Shown here: positions 1 through 7,734 of the stretch, in pieces
Position numbering within the stretch: position 1 is the first letter of the stretch
Layout of the letters: the number at the start of each line of letters is the position of its first letter
Assembly: GCA_027335515.1 (NCBI GenBank)
Contig: DAHWHT010000208.1
Coordinates: 1-28,374 of the forward strand
Reading direction: 5' to 3'
Source of the DNA: Clostridia bacterium
GTDB taxonomy: Bacteria; Bacillota_E; RBS10-35; JAJYVN01
DNA: 28,374 bases
Position numbers and translations under genes: made by a program
The notes under the pieces: generated by a model
The model's database searches: none
What the model saw: the letters and a program-made list of their open reading frames with translations, nothing else
Told to the model about the DNA's origin: nothing

Positions 1-379
1 CGCGGCGGCCGCGCTGGGCCAGCCGGTGCTTGCCACCCTGCCGCCCGCCGTCGCGCTGGAGCACCTTGCCGCCGCCCTGGAGCGCGCCGGTCGTGCCCGC
101 GCCGGCTACACCCCCGGCCCGCCGCGCGACCGCACCGCCGACCTGGGCCCGCGGGGTCCCGCCCGCGCCGCCTGCGACCGCCTGCCGCCCGAACTGGCCA
201 CCGCGCTCACCGCCTACTGGCGCCGCCAGGGCCAGTTGCTGCCCGGTCCGCGCGCCGCCCTGGCGCGAAACCTCGCGTCCAGGGTCGCGGCGGCCCTGGA
301 CGCACCGGGGCTCGACGCCGCCGACCCCGACGCCCTGGTGGAACACCTGGTGTGGCTGCTGCGCCCGCCCAGCGCCTGA
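1..379 (+). CDS. C-terminal end of an unidentified protein (5' end outside window)
   Basis: The frame is open from the first bases of the window and stops with TGA at 377-379. The GTG at 26 lies inside the continuous frame, so it is probably not the true start. The visible part is an alanine- and arginine-rich, mostly helical tail. It has an acidic/leucine helix near the end (DPDALVEHLVWLL) and a segment with an aromatic, an RR pair and regular PxxRxxLAxxLA spacing. That pattern resembles the C-terminal tail of some RDD-family membrane proteins, but no transmembrane part is visible here and the match is from memory only. The gene converges on the c-di-GMP enzyme gene that ends at 399. Coding character is supported by strong third-position GC; the function is not assigned. 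Confidence 0.5.
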   Translation, partial: AAAALGQPVLATLPPAVALEHLAAALERAGRARAGYTPGPPRDRTADLGPRGPARAACDRLPPELATALTAYWRRQGQLLPGPRAALARNLASRVAAALDAPGLDAADPDALVEHLVWLLRPPSA

Positions 380-398
380 CCCGCGGCGCGCCCAGGAT

Positions 399-2792
399 TC
401 AGCGCGCGGCCGGAAGCTGAAGGCGCCCGGACGAAAGCAGCCCCTCCACGTTCCGCGGGGCCATGGGGCGGGCGAAATAGTAGCCCTGGATGCGCCGGCA
501 GCCCATGCGGCGCAGGACGTCGACCTGCTCGACGCTCTCCACGCCCTCGGCCACCGGCTCGAGCCGCAGGCCGGAGGCCATGCGGATCACGGCCTCCAGC
601 ACGGTGCTCGCCAGGGGATCGCTTCCCAGGCGGGTGATGAAGGAACGGTCGATCTTGATCGCGTCCACCGGCAACCGCACCAGGGTGCTCAGGGAGGAAT
701 AGCCGGTGCCGAAGTCGTCCAGCGCCACCCCCACCCCCAGGGCCCGCAGCCGGGAAAGGACATCGACGACCGCGGCCGCGTCCTGGGCCACCATGCTCTC
801 GGTGATCTCCAGGATGAGTCGGCCGGGCCCGATCGCGGACGCCCGCAGCGCGCCGGCCACGTCATCGACGAGTTGGGGATCCGCCAGCTGCCGCGGCGAG
901 AGGTTCACGCCCATCCGCCACGCGGCGGCGGGCGGGTAGCGGCTGGCCCAGCGCGCCAACTGGGCACAGGCCTCGGCGACCACCCAGCGGCCGATGGGGA
1001 CGATCAGCCCGGTGCGTTCGGCGGCGGGAATGAAGGCGGCCGGCGGCGCCAGACCGCGTCCCGGCCGCTCCCAGCGCACCAGGGCCTCCAGACCGGTGAT
1101 GCCGCCGTCGACCACCCGGACGATCGGCTGGAAGTGCAAGACCAACTCCTGACGGTCCAGGGCAAGCGCGAGGTCCTGCTCGAGGTCCACCCGCTCCGCC
1201 ATGGCGGCCTGCGTCTCCGGCGTGAAGCGGTGCACCGGGGATGCGTCCGGCTCCCGCGCGGTCTGCAGGGCGAAATCGGCCTGGCGCCGCACCACCTCGG
1301 GGTCCGCGCCCGGGTCCGCCATCGCCACCCCGGCCCGGGCCCGCACGCTGGTCGCCACCCCGGTGGCCACCATCCGCCCGCCGACGGCGGCCACCAGACG
1401 CCGCGCCAGATTCTCGACGCCGGCGCCGTCCACCGCCCCCTGCAGCAGAACGCCGAACTCGTCCCCGCCCAGCCGCGCCACGACGGACCCGGCCCCCGCG
1501 CCCGTGCGCAGGCGTTCGGCAACCGTCGCCAGCAGCCGGTCGCCGGCGGCGTGTCCATAGAGATCGTTGACGCGTTTGAACCCGCCGAGGTTGATCAGGA
1601 TCAGGGCGGCGGGCGTCCCGGCCGCCAGCGTCCGTTGCATGGCCTGCCCAAAGCCCGTGCGGTTGGTCAATCCGGTGAGGGCGTCGTGGTAGGCGGCGTG
1701 GCGCAACTCGCGCTCCAGGGCCCGCCGGTCGGTGACGTCCCGCGCGTTGAGCACCCAGCCCGCAACCTCGGGCTGGTGCGACAGGTTGGAAACCGCCGTC
1801 TCAAAGTCCCGCCACCCGCCCTTGGAATGTCGCAGGCGCAGGTCGATCTGGCCCACCAACCCCGAGCGGTCGCCGGCTCCCGCCAGCAAACGCCCCAGGC
1901 GCTCGGCGTCCCCGGGGTGCAGCAACGACCCGAGCGGCGTCTCGACCAGGGCGTCTGGCGGCACGCCAAGCAGGCGAACCGCGGAAGCGCTCGCCCAAAT
2001 CAGGCTCTGTCCCGAATGGTCGAGGACCAAGACGACGTCGCCGCCGTATTGGACCAGGGCCCGCAGGCGCGCCTCACTGCGCACCAGGCCGGCCCGCTCG
2101 CCCGCGAGTTCCGCGCTGCGGGTCCGCAGCCGCACGCTCGAAAGGGTGAGGCTTGAGACCACCAGCCCCCCCAGGCCCAGCACCGCCAGGGAGCCGACGT
2201 CGGCGCCCCGCTGGTCGCGCTCGGCCGCGGCGATCTGGGCACGGGCCACCGGACGCACCCGGGCGAGGAAGGCGTGGAAGGCCGTCGCTTCCAGACCGGC
2301 GTCCACCTGCCGCGCCCGGCCGACCTGGCCGGTGACCAGATCGGCGACCACGGTGTGCACCGCGCCCCGGTAGGTGTCCGCCAGCCTGGCAAGCCCTGGT
2401 CGCTGCGCTGGCGCCAGACCCGCCAGGGCGCGCGCGCTGCGCCGGCCAAAGCGCGCATCCTCCCGCGCCAGATCGGCGGTGGAGAGCGGACGCTGTGTGG
2501 CGAGGGCGGCGTCTTCCGCGCGCTCGAGTTCCAGGGCACCCGTCACCCAGTGCGAAAGATCCAGGGCCACGTTGGTGCTGGCACGGGCCCGCGCCTCCAA
2601 GACCGCCGTGGTGGCCAGACTGGCCGCAAGGATCGCCCCCGCCGCCAGCAGCGCCCAGTTCGCCGACCCGATCCGCACCCACCGACCCCACCGGGGCGGC
2701 CGCGCGGCACCGCCGGTCACCCCCGCCCCGTCCGCCGGTGGGGTGTCGGAAGCCGCCCGCGGCCCGATCCACGCGCGGTGTGGCATGGCCAT
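399..2792 (-). CDS. Membrane-bound PAS-GGDEF-EAL c-di-GMP signalling protein
   Basis: A 797-residue protein predicted to make and/or break cyclic di-GMP at the membrane. One hydrophobic helix lies near residues 40-60 and a second near 200-220. The stretch between them is mostly helical and probably extracytoplasmic. A PAS domain follows (about 245-355), then GGDEF (motif at 442-446, intact) and EAL (motif EALVRW from 569). EAL-domain residues look complete: NLSPRQL, EITES, DDFGTGYSSL, KIDRSF, AEGVE and QGYYFARP, so phosphodiesterase activity is expected. The RxxD inhibitory site before GGDEF appears lost (GAGS in its place), so product inhibition of the cyclase is unlikely. The ATG at 2792 was chosen because GGGGAG lies 8 nt upstream; a GTG at 2801 and an ATG at 2786 are alternatives. 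It begins 31 bp after the esterase gene and is probably cotranscribed with it. Confidence 0.9.
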   Translation of the reverse strand: MAMPHRAWIGPRAASDTPPADGAGVTGGAARPPRWGRWVRIGSANWALLAAGAILAASLATTAVLEARARASTNVALDLSHWVTGALELERAEDAALATQRPLSTADLAREDARFGRRSARALAGLAPAQRPGLARLADTYRGAVHTVVADLVTGQVGRARQVDAGLEATAFHAFLARVRPVARAQIAAAERDQRGADVGSLAVLGLGGLVVSSLTLSSVRLRTRSAELAGERAGLVRSEARLRALVQYGGDVVLVLDHSGQSLIWASASAVRLLGVPPDALVETPLGSLLHPGDAERLGRLLAGAGDRSGLVGQIDLRLRHSKGGWRDFETAVSNLSHQPEVAGWVLNARDVTDRRALERELRHAAYHDALTGLTNRTGFGQAMQRTLAAGTPAALILINLGGFKRVNDLYGHAAGDRLLATVAERLRTGAGAGSVVARLGGDEFGVLLQGAVDGAGVENLARRLVAAVGGRMVATGVATSVRARAGVAMADPGADPEVVRRQADFALQTAREPDASPVHRFTPETQAAMAERVDLEQDLALALDRQELVLHFQPIVRVVDGGITGLEALVRWERPGRGLAPPAAFIPAAERTGLIVPIGRWVVAEACAQLARWASRYPPAAAWRMGVNLSPRQLADPQLVDDVAGALRASAIGPGRLILEITESMVAQDAAAVVDVLSRLRALGVGVALDDFGTGYSSLSTLVRLPVDAIKIDRSFITRLGSDPLASTVLEAVIRMASGLRLEPVAEGVESVEQVDVLRRMGCRRIQGYYFARPMAPRNVEGLLSSGRLQLPAAR

Positions 2793-2823
2793 CCCTGGCA
2801 CTCCCCGCTTCCCGGCCGTCCAA

Positions 2824-3654
2824 CTATCGACCGCGACCCGTGTGGCGGCTGCCGGCGGCGATGGCGCCGAATCCGCGCCGCTGTAGCCACGCGGCACAAC
2901 GCGTCGTCCAGTCGCCGACATCGCGGTCGCCGGCGGCCAGCCCCAGGCCGTGGCGCCCCGCCTCATACACGTGCAGCTCAAACGGGACGCCGCCGCGGCG
3001 CAGCGCGGTCGCAAAACCGAGGCTGTGCTCCACGGACACCGCCGCATCGTCCGCGGTATGCCAGACAAAGGCGGGCGGGGTCTGGGCCGTGACCTGCGTC
3101 TCCAGCGACAGCGCCGCGCAATCGGCCTCCGACGGCCGCGAGCCCAGCAGGTTGCGCCGGGTGCCCTCATGCGGCAGGCAGGAGAGGCTGATCACCGGAT
3201 AGCAAAGAACCATCAGGTCCGGGCGGCAGCCCTGGCGCTCCACCGGATCCGCGTCCGCCAGACGGCCCCGGTCCCAATAGGTCCCCGCCGTGGCGGTGAG
3301 GTGGCCACCGGCCGAAAAGCCCAACATACCAACCCGGCCGGGATCCAGACCCCTGGCGGTGGCCCGGTGGCGCACCAGCCGCAGGGCGCGCTGGGCGTCC
3401 TCCAGCGGCGCCGGATGGCGGTGGGGCGCGACGCGATAGCGCAGGACGAAGGCCGAGATCCCCAGCCGGTTCAACCAGGCGGCCACCGGCGTCGCCTCGT
3501 GTGCCGCCAGGCCGCCGTACCCGCCCCCGGGACAGATGACCATGGCCGCCCGCGGCGCCTCCGGCGACGCCAGCAGGTGGGCCTCCAGGCAGGGCGCGTC
3601 GTCGCCCGCCTCGGGCAGCCGTCCCGGCGGCCACAGCGGGATGCGCAGCGGCAT
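2824..3654 (-). CDS. Alpha/beta hydrolase, acetyl-esterase (Aes/BD-FAE) type
   Basis: A 276-residue serine hydrolase without an evident signal peptide. An oxyanion-hole motif of HGGG type (CPGGGYGGLAAHE) lies about 50 residues in. The nucleophile elbow is GFSAGGH, the acid is likely the Asp in TADDAAV and the base the His in GRHGLGL. This arrangement is typical of small carbohydrate or short-chain esterases of COG0657 (for example acetyl-xylan-esterase-like proteins); the substrate cannot be read from sequence. The ATG at 3654 is preceded by GAAGGG; an in-frame GTG at 3672 is an alternative. The frame stays open upstream to 3906, but that part overlaps the MauE-like gene and lacks family similarity. 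It is the middle gene of the MauE-like, hydrolase, GGDEF-EAL run. Confidence 0.85.
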   Translation of the reverse strand: MPLRIPLWPPGRLPEAGDDAPCLEAHLLASPEAPRAAMVICPGGGYGGLAAHEATPVAAWLNRLGISAFVLRYRVAPHRHPAPLEDAQRALRLVRHRATARGLDPGRVGMLGFSAGGHLTATAGTYWDRGRLADADPVERQGCRPDLMVLCYPVISLSCLPHEGTRRNLLGSRPSEADCAALSLETQVTAQTPPAFVWHTADDAAVSVEHSLGFATALRRGGVPFELHVYEAGRHGLGLAAGDRDVGDWTTRCAAWLQRRGFGAIAAGSRHTGRGR

Positions 3655-3730
3655 CGGCCCTTCGCCCGCCACCGGCAACCCTCCCCCGCTCCCCCCTTCG
3701 CGCGCGGCGCCAAGCGCACCTGCCGCGCCC

Positions 3731-4483
3731 TCAGGGACCCGGCGGTTCACCGGACCGGCGGCCGCGGGACCAGCGGGCGCGCAGGCCCAGGCGCCAGGCC
3801 CGGGCGCGCGGCACCAGCAGATAGCTGGCGGACACGTCCAGGCCGAAGGCCGCCGCCACCGCCTCCCTGGCCTGGGCATCCGGCCGGCCGGCGCGCCGCG
3901 CCTCAAGGTAACAGACTTCGGCGTAAGGATACCCGGACATGCCGGTCCGCGGTGCGGCCCGCCCCAGCACCCCCAGATAGGCGACCGCCGCCGCCGCGCC
4001 CACCGGCAGCCGGACCCAGGCGTGTCCGGTGGCGGGGTGCACGGCCAGAGCCACGGCGGCGGTGGAAAGCAGGGCGTTGCCGATCACCGCGGCCGGGCCG
4101 GGGGCGACGCTGCGCAGCCTCCCGTAACAGCGGCAATCCGCATCCCCGCCGCGCTGCAGGACTTCCGCCTGGTATGCTGCAAACACTCCGTAAAGGACAC
4201 CGGCGCACGCCAGGGCCGCGGACGCCGGGTGGAACAGCACGGCCAGGCCGCATGCCAACTCCAAAACGGGCAGCGCCACGGCCAGCGGGGCCACGAGTCG
4301 TTGGGGGACCAGCCGGCCCCGCTCCAGACCCTCGCGGAAGTCGTTGGCGTCGGTCGCCTTGCCGACGGCAGAGGCCACCAGCAGCCAGCCGAGCGCACCG
4401 GTTACCGCGGCCAGCCACACCGGCGGTCCCCCTTTGCCGGGGCGCCACCCGCCCCCAGGTGTGGCGCCGTTTTCGCTCGGCAC
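3731..4483 (-). CDS. MauE/DoxX-like integral membrane protein
   Basis: A 250-residue protein with about four hydrophobic helices, starting with WLAAVTGALGWLLVASAVGK, and a CRCYG motif after the third helix. The short Cys-x-Cys-Tyr-Gly motif and the FREGLERGRLVP segment match the methylamine-utilisation MauE family, membrane proteins linked to disulfide or redox maturation of periplasmic proteins. No methylamine dehydrogenase or thioredoxin-like partner is present, so its role here is open. After the membrane part there is an unusual hydrophilic tail of about 70 residues ending in an Arg-rich segment. The GTG at 4483 was chosen because AGGAGA sits 7 nt upstream. It is divergent from the hydrolase gene at 4537, with only 53 bp between the two starts. 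Confidence 0.8.
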   Translation of the reverse strand: MPSENGATPGGGWRPGKGGPPVWLAAVTGALGWLLVASAVGKATDANDFREGLERGRLVPQRLVAPLAVALPVLELACGLAVLFHPASAALACAGVLYGVFAAYQAEVLQRGGDADCRCYGRLRSVAPGPAAVIGNALLSTAAVALAVHPATGHAWVRLPVGAAAAVAYLGVLGRAAPRTGMSGYPYAEVCYLEARRAGRPDAQAREAVAAAFGLDVSASYLLVPRARAWRLGLRARWSRGRRSGEPPGP

Positions 4484-4536
4484 CGCGGGTCTCCTGCGCC
4501 CGGGGGCGGGGATGTCGGGGGAGCGATCCGGACGGG

Positions 4537-5568
4537 ATGCGCACGGAGGGGATTCGCACGCAGGAAGATGCGGCACCGATCCACGGACGCGACGTCCACT
4601 TCGCCGGTCCGGCCGGTGTTTTGGGAGGCAGCCTGCAGTTGCCGCCACCGGGTGTGGATCCACTGGCGGTCGTCGTCTTTTTGCACGGATCCGGCCCCCA
4701 GGACCGCGACGAGAACAGCCCGGGCGCCCCCCTGCAGATTTTCAACGCCTTCGCGGCCGACTGCGCCGCGGCCGGCTTGGCGAGCATCCGCTACGACAAA
4801 CGCGGCGTCGGGGCGTCGGCGGGCGAACTGCTGGAGGCCGACGTGCACGATCTGGCCGGCGACGGTCTGGCCGCCGTGCGCTTCGCGCGCCGACTGCACG
4901 AAACCGCCGGGCTGCCCGTCTTTCTGCTCGGCCACAGCGAGGGCACGACGTTGGCCATGCTCATCGCGGCCAGGCAGCCCGACCTGCTGGCCGGGCTGGT
5001 GCTGCTCGCCCCCGCGCTGACCCCGATGGAGGCCCTGCTGCGTCGGCAGGCGGCCGCCGTTCAACAGGCCATCGCGGCCCTGCCTCCGGCCGAGCGCCAG
5101 GAACTCGGCATTCCCCCGGGATTCGACCAGCGCGAGGCGACCGAGGCGCTGATCGTCGCCGTACGCGAGGCCGCGGCGGAGCAGCCGGTGGTGGAATTCC
5201 TGGGCCAACCCGTGCCGGCCCGCTGGTTTCGATCGCATTTCGAGCTGGACCTTGGCGCCCTCGCCGAGCAGGTGCGCGGTCCGGCGCTGGTGGTCGGCGG
5301 ATCCAAGGACGCCCAGGTGCCGCCGCAGGACGCCCAGGCCCTGGCCGACCGCATGCGACAGGCGGCGGCGGCGCGCGGCGAAACGCCCGACGTCCAGGCG
5401 TCGCTCCTGCCCGGCCTCACCCACATCCTGCGGCGCAGCGACGGCCCGGGCGACCCGTCGGAGTATGCCGCCCTGGCCGAGCAGCCGGTGGATCTGGAAC
5501 TGCGCGCGTTGGTGCGCGGGTGGCTGGCCGAACACCTGCCGCCGCCGCCCGCCGAGCCGCAGCCGTAA
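4537..5568 (+). CDS. Alpha/beta hydrolase (EstD/YfhR-like, GHSEG nucleophile)
   Basis: A 343-residue alpha/beta hydrolase, probably cytosolic (no signal sequence). Visible blocks are FLHGSGPQDRDEN (oxyanion region), the IRYDKRGVGAS strand-turn, nucleophile elbow GHSEG, acid region VGGSKDAQVP and the C-terminal His in LTHIL. The SGPxDRDE...YDKRGVG...GHSEG combination is typical of COG1073-like esterases such as Thermotoga EstD. A cap region with many Gln and Ala residues lies between about 165 and 230. Substrate unknown; probably short-chain esters. ATG at 4537 is the first good start in frame; GGGGGAG lies slightly far upstream, so the start is only moderately certain. A GC-rich hairpin (5573-5590) directly follows the stop, so it is probably transcribed alone. 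Confidence 0.82.
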   Translation: MRTEGIRTQEDAAPIHGRDVHFAGPAGVLGGSLQLPPPGVDPLAVVVFLHGSGPQDRDENSPGAPLQIFNAFAADCAAAGLASIRYDKRGVGASAGELLEADVHDLAGDGLAAVRFARRLHETAGLPVFLLGHSEGTTLAMLIAARQPDLLAGLVLLAPALTPMEALLRRQAAAVQQAIAALPPAERQELGIPPGFDQREATEALIVAVREAAAEQPVVEFLGQPVPARWFRSHFELDLGALAEQVRGPALVVGGSKDAQVPPQDAQALADRMRQAAAARGETPDVQASLLPGLTHILRRSDGPGDPSEYAALAEQPVDLELRALVRGWLAEHLPPPPAEPQP

Positions 5569-5572
5569 GGGT

Positions 5573-5590
5573 GGCCGCTGCTCCGCGGCC
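5573..5590 (+). terminator. Hairpin after hydrolase gene
   Basis: A perfect 6-bp stem GGCCGC/GCGGCC with loop TGCTCC starts 4 bp after the hydrolase stop codon. There is no T tract, so it is at best a weak or Rho-assisted terminator. The remaining sequence to the SDR gene (to 5714) holds a short palindrome, GTGGCGCCAC at 5596-5605, and the ribosome binding site of the SDR; I see no clear promoter. Confidence 0.35.
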
Positions 5591-5714
5591 TCCCGGTGGC
5601 GCCACGGGGATGGGCCCGGCCGTCTGCCGGCATACGCGGCCGCAGGGACGGAGGACGGGGGCGACCCGGCCGGATCCGGGCGGCGGCGGCCGCGCTGGGT
5701 CGTGAGGGGGATTG

Positions 5715-6515
5715 GTGCGAATGGACCTGGGACTGAACGGACGCGTGGTCGTGGTCGGCGGCGGCAGCGCGGGTCTGGGCCTGGCCACCGCGGTCGCGTG
5801 TGCCCGCGAGGGAGCCGCCGTGGTACTTGGCTCACGCGTTGCGCAGCGTGTGGCGGCCGCGGTCGATGCGGTCCGTCGGCAGGTGCCCGGCGCGGACGTC
5901 GCCGGCGTCGTCGCGGACCTTTCTCAGGCGGAGGGCTGCGCCGGTCTGATCGAAGCGGCGGTCACGCGCCACGGCGGCCTGGACGGCCTGCTGCTCAACA
6001 CCGGCGGCCCGCCGGCCGGCCGGGTCCTGGACGCGGACGACGCCACCTGGACCGCCGCCTTCGAGGCCGTGGTGCTGCCGATCGTGCGGCTGACCCGTCT
6101 GGCCGTGCCGCGCATGCGCCAGCGGGGGGGCGGCCGCATCCTTGCCGTGACGTCCACCTCCGTGCGCGAGCCGGTCGGCGACCTGGTGCTCAGCGGCGCG
6201 CTGCGGGCGGCAGGCGTCGGCTTTCTCAAGAGCCTGGCCGACGCCTGCGCACCCGACGGCATTCTGGTCAACGCGCTCGCCCCGGGGCGTTTCGCCACCG
6301 AGCGGATCGCCCTCCTCGACGGGCGCCGCGCCTCGGAAAGCGGCCGCAGCCTGGAAGCGGTCCAGGCGGACCTGCGCCGGGCCATACCGCTGGACCGCTA
6401 CGGCGAGCCGGAGGAATACGGCCGCGCGGCGGCGTTCCTGCTGTCGTTCGCCAACACCTACATCACCGGCACCCACGTCTACTGCGACGGCGGCGCGCTG
6501 CGCACGGTGCTCTGA
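5715..6515 (+). CDS. Atypical short-chain dehydrogenase/reductase-like protein
   Basis: A 266-residue Rossmann-fold protein of the SDR superfamily. The N-terminal nucleotide-binding loop is GGGSAGLG, followed by an NTGG block matching NAG and a catalytic-Ser region TSTSV. Aligned to FabG-type SDRs, the catalytic YxxxK reads SxxxR (SGALR), so both the general acid Tyr and the Lys are replaced. The downstream segments LKSLA and VNALAPGRFATERI are normal. A subgroup of SDRs with this substitution exists, and its activity is poorly defined. TTG 5712, GTG 5715 and ATG 5721 are all in frame after AGGGGG (5705-5710); GTG 5715 is my choice. The 3' end overlaps the convergent dacF gene by 37 bp. Confidence 0.82.
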   Translation: MRMDLGLNGRVVVVGGGSAGLGLATAVACAREGAAVVLGSRVAQRVAAAVDAVRRQVPGADVAGVVADLSQAEGCAGLIEAAVTRHGGLDGLLLNTGGPPAGRVLDADDATWTAAFEAVVLPIVRLTRLAVPRMRQRGGGRILAVTSTSVREPVGDLVLSGALRAAGVGFLKSLADACAPDGILVNALAPGRFATERIALLDGRRASESGRSLEAVQADLRRAIPLDRYGEPEEYGRAAAFLLSFANTYITGTHVYCDGGALRTVL

Positions 6516-7690
6516 GGCGCGCCGTCCCGGGACCACAACCGCCGCCACCACCGCCGATACCACGGGGCGCGCGCCACAAAGCCCCCCGCGACCAGCGGAA
6601 CCTGACCCAGGACCTCGCCCGCGCGCTCCAGCACCGCCTTCCCCACGACCTGGCCGGCACGGACCGGCGCCGTCAGCGTCGCGGGCAGTTCCAGGCGCAG
6701 CCGGGTGCGCGGCAACTCGGAAAGCGCGACGGGCACCGCCAGGGCGCCCGCACTGACCGCCGCCACCGACGCCCCACGCCGCGCCGCGGCGCGCACCGCC
6801 ACCCGGCCGACGACGGCGCCGGCCGGCAGGGTGCGGTCGCTGAAGTGGGCAAACCCCCACTGCAGCAGCTGCAGGGCATCCCCCCAGCGATGATCGCTGT
6901 GCAGGACGACGGCGATGAGGCGCAGGCCGCCCCGCGTGCCGGAGGCCACCAGGCAGTTGCCGGCCGCCCGGGTGGTCCCGGTCTTGACACCGTCGACCCA
7001 GTCATAGGCCAGCAGCAATTGGTTGGTGTTGCGCAACTCGCGGTGGAAGGCCCGCTGCAGCCGGTCGTAGCCGCTGATCTGCGCCGTGGCGCTGTCCACG
7101 ATCGCCGCGAACGCCGGCAGTTTCAGGCCGGCGCGAGCGATGCGGGCCAGATCGTAGGCGCTGGAGTAGTGGAAGGGCTCGGTCAGCCCGTGCGGATTGA
7201 CAAAGTGCGTGTTGCGCAGCCCCAGGGCCTGGGCGCGCGCGTTCATCAAGGCCGCAAAGTCCCGCACCGACCCCGCGACGTGCTCGGCGATCGCGACCGC
7301 GGCGTCGTTGCCCGAACGCAGCAGCAGACCGCGCAGCAGGGCGGCAAGCGTGTAGCGTTCACCGGCGCGCAGCCCGGCCGAAGACCCCGGCGTCGCGGCG
7401 GCGCGGCGGCCGACCGTGACGGTCGCGTCCGGGTTGCCCTGCTCCAGGGCAATCAGGGCGGTCATCATCTTGGTGGTGCTGGCCGGGGCCCGCGGCGTAT
7501 TCGCCGCCTTGGCATACAGCACACGGCCCGTGCGGGCGTCGATCAGCACCGCGGCGTCCGCCGTCACCGACGGGGCGGACGCGGCGTCGGCCGGCGGCGG
7601 CGGCGCGGCCCACGCCGCACCCGGCGCCAGGCACCCGACCGCCAGACAGCCACTCAGCAGGAACGGGAGGCAACGACCCAGGCGCGCCAT
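6479..7690 (-). CDS. dacF: D-alanyl-D-alanine carboxypeptidase (DacF-type PBP)
   Basis: A 403-residue low-molecular-mass penicillin-binding protein that trims the terminal D-Ala from peptidoglycan stem peptides outside the membrane. All three catalytic motifs are present: S71-T-T-K74, S126-G-N128 and K236-T-G238. A signal peptide covers about residues 1-28, with likely cleavage at AWA/A. A cysteine in LSGC could make a lipobox, but signal peptidase I processing is usual in the family. The C-terminal part (about 285-390) matches the beta-rich PBP5-type stalk domain. It ends in a basic, tryptophan-rich stretch (WYRRWWRRLW) that could act as the amphipathic membrane anchor. ATG 7690 is preferred over TTG 7696. 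It lies 44 bp after the RodZ-like gene on the same strand, which suggests a shared cell-wall/shape transcript. Confidence 0.92.
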   Translation of the reverse strand: MARLGRCLPFLLSGCLAVGCLAPGAAWAAPPPPADAASAPSVTADAAVLIDARTGRVLYAKAANTPRAPASTTKMMTALIALEQGNPDATVTVGRRAAATPGSSAGLRAGERYTLAALLRGLLLRSGNDAAVAIAEHVAGSVRDFAALMNARAQALGLRNTHFVNPHGLTEPFHYSSAYDLARIARAGLKLPAFAAIVDSATAQISGYDRLQRAFHRELRNTNQLLLAYDWVDGVKTGTTRAAGNCLVASGTRGGLRLIAVVLHSDHRWGDALQLLQWGFAHFSDRTLPAGAVVGRVAVRAAARRGASVAAVSAGALAVPVALSELPRTRLRLELPATLTAPVRAGQVVGKAVLERAGEVLGQVPLVAGGFVARAPWYRRWWRRLWSRDGAPQSTVRSAPPSQ

Positions 7691-7734
7691 GGCCAATGCC
7701 TATGCCCCGGGCCCGGGCCCCAGCCCAGGCGACC

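Noticed and set aside
30..2156. Long plus-strand open frame (about 700 codons) opposite the GGDEF-EAL gene
   Set aside because: Arg/Gly/Gln/His/Pro-rich translation with no family features; it is the high-GC antisense shadow of a well-supported gene.
2950..4536. Upstream extension of the hydrolase frame at 4537
   Set aside because: It lies opposite the esterase and MauE-like genes and its translation is low-complexity; the hydrolase fold starts at about 4590.
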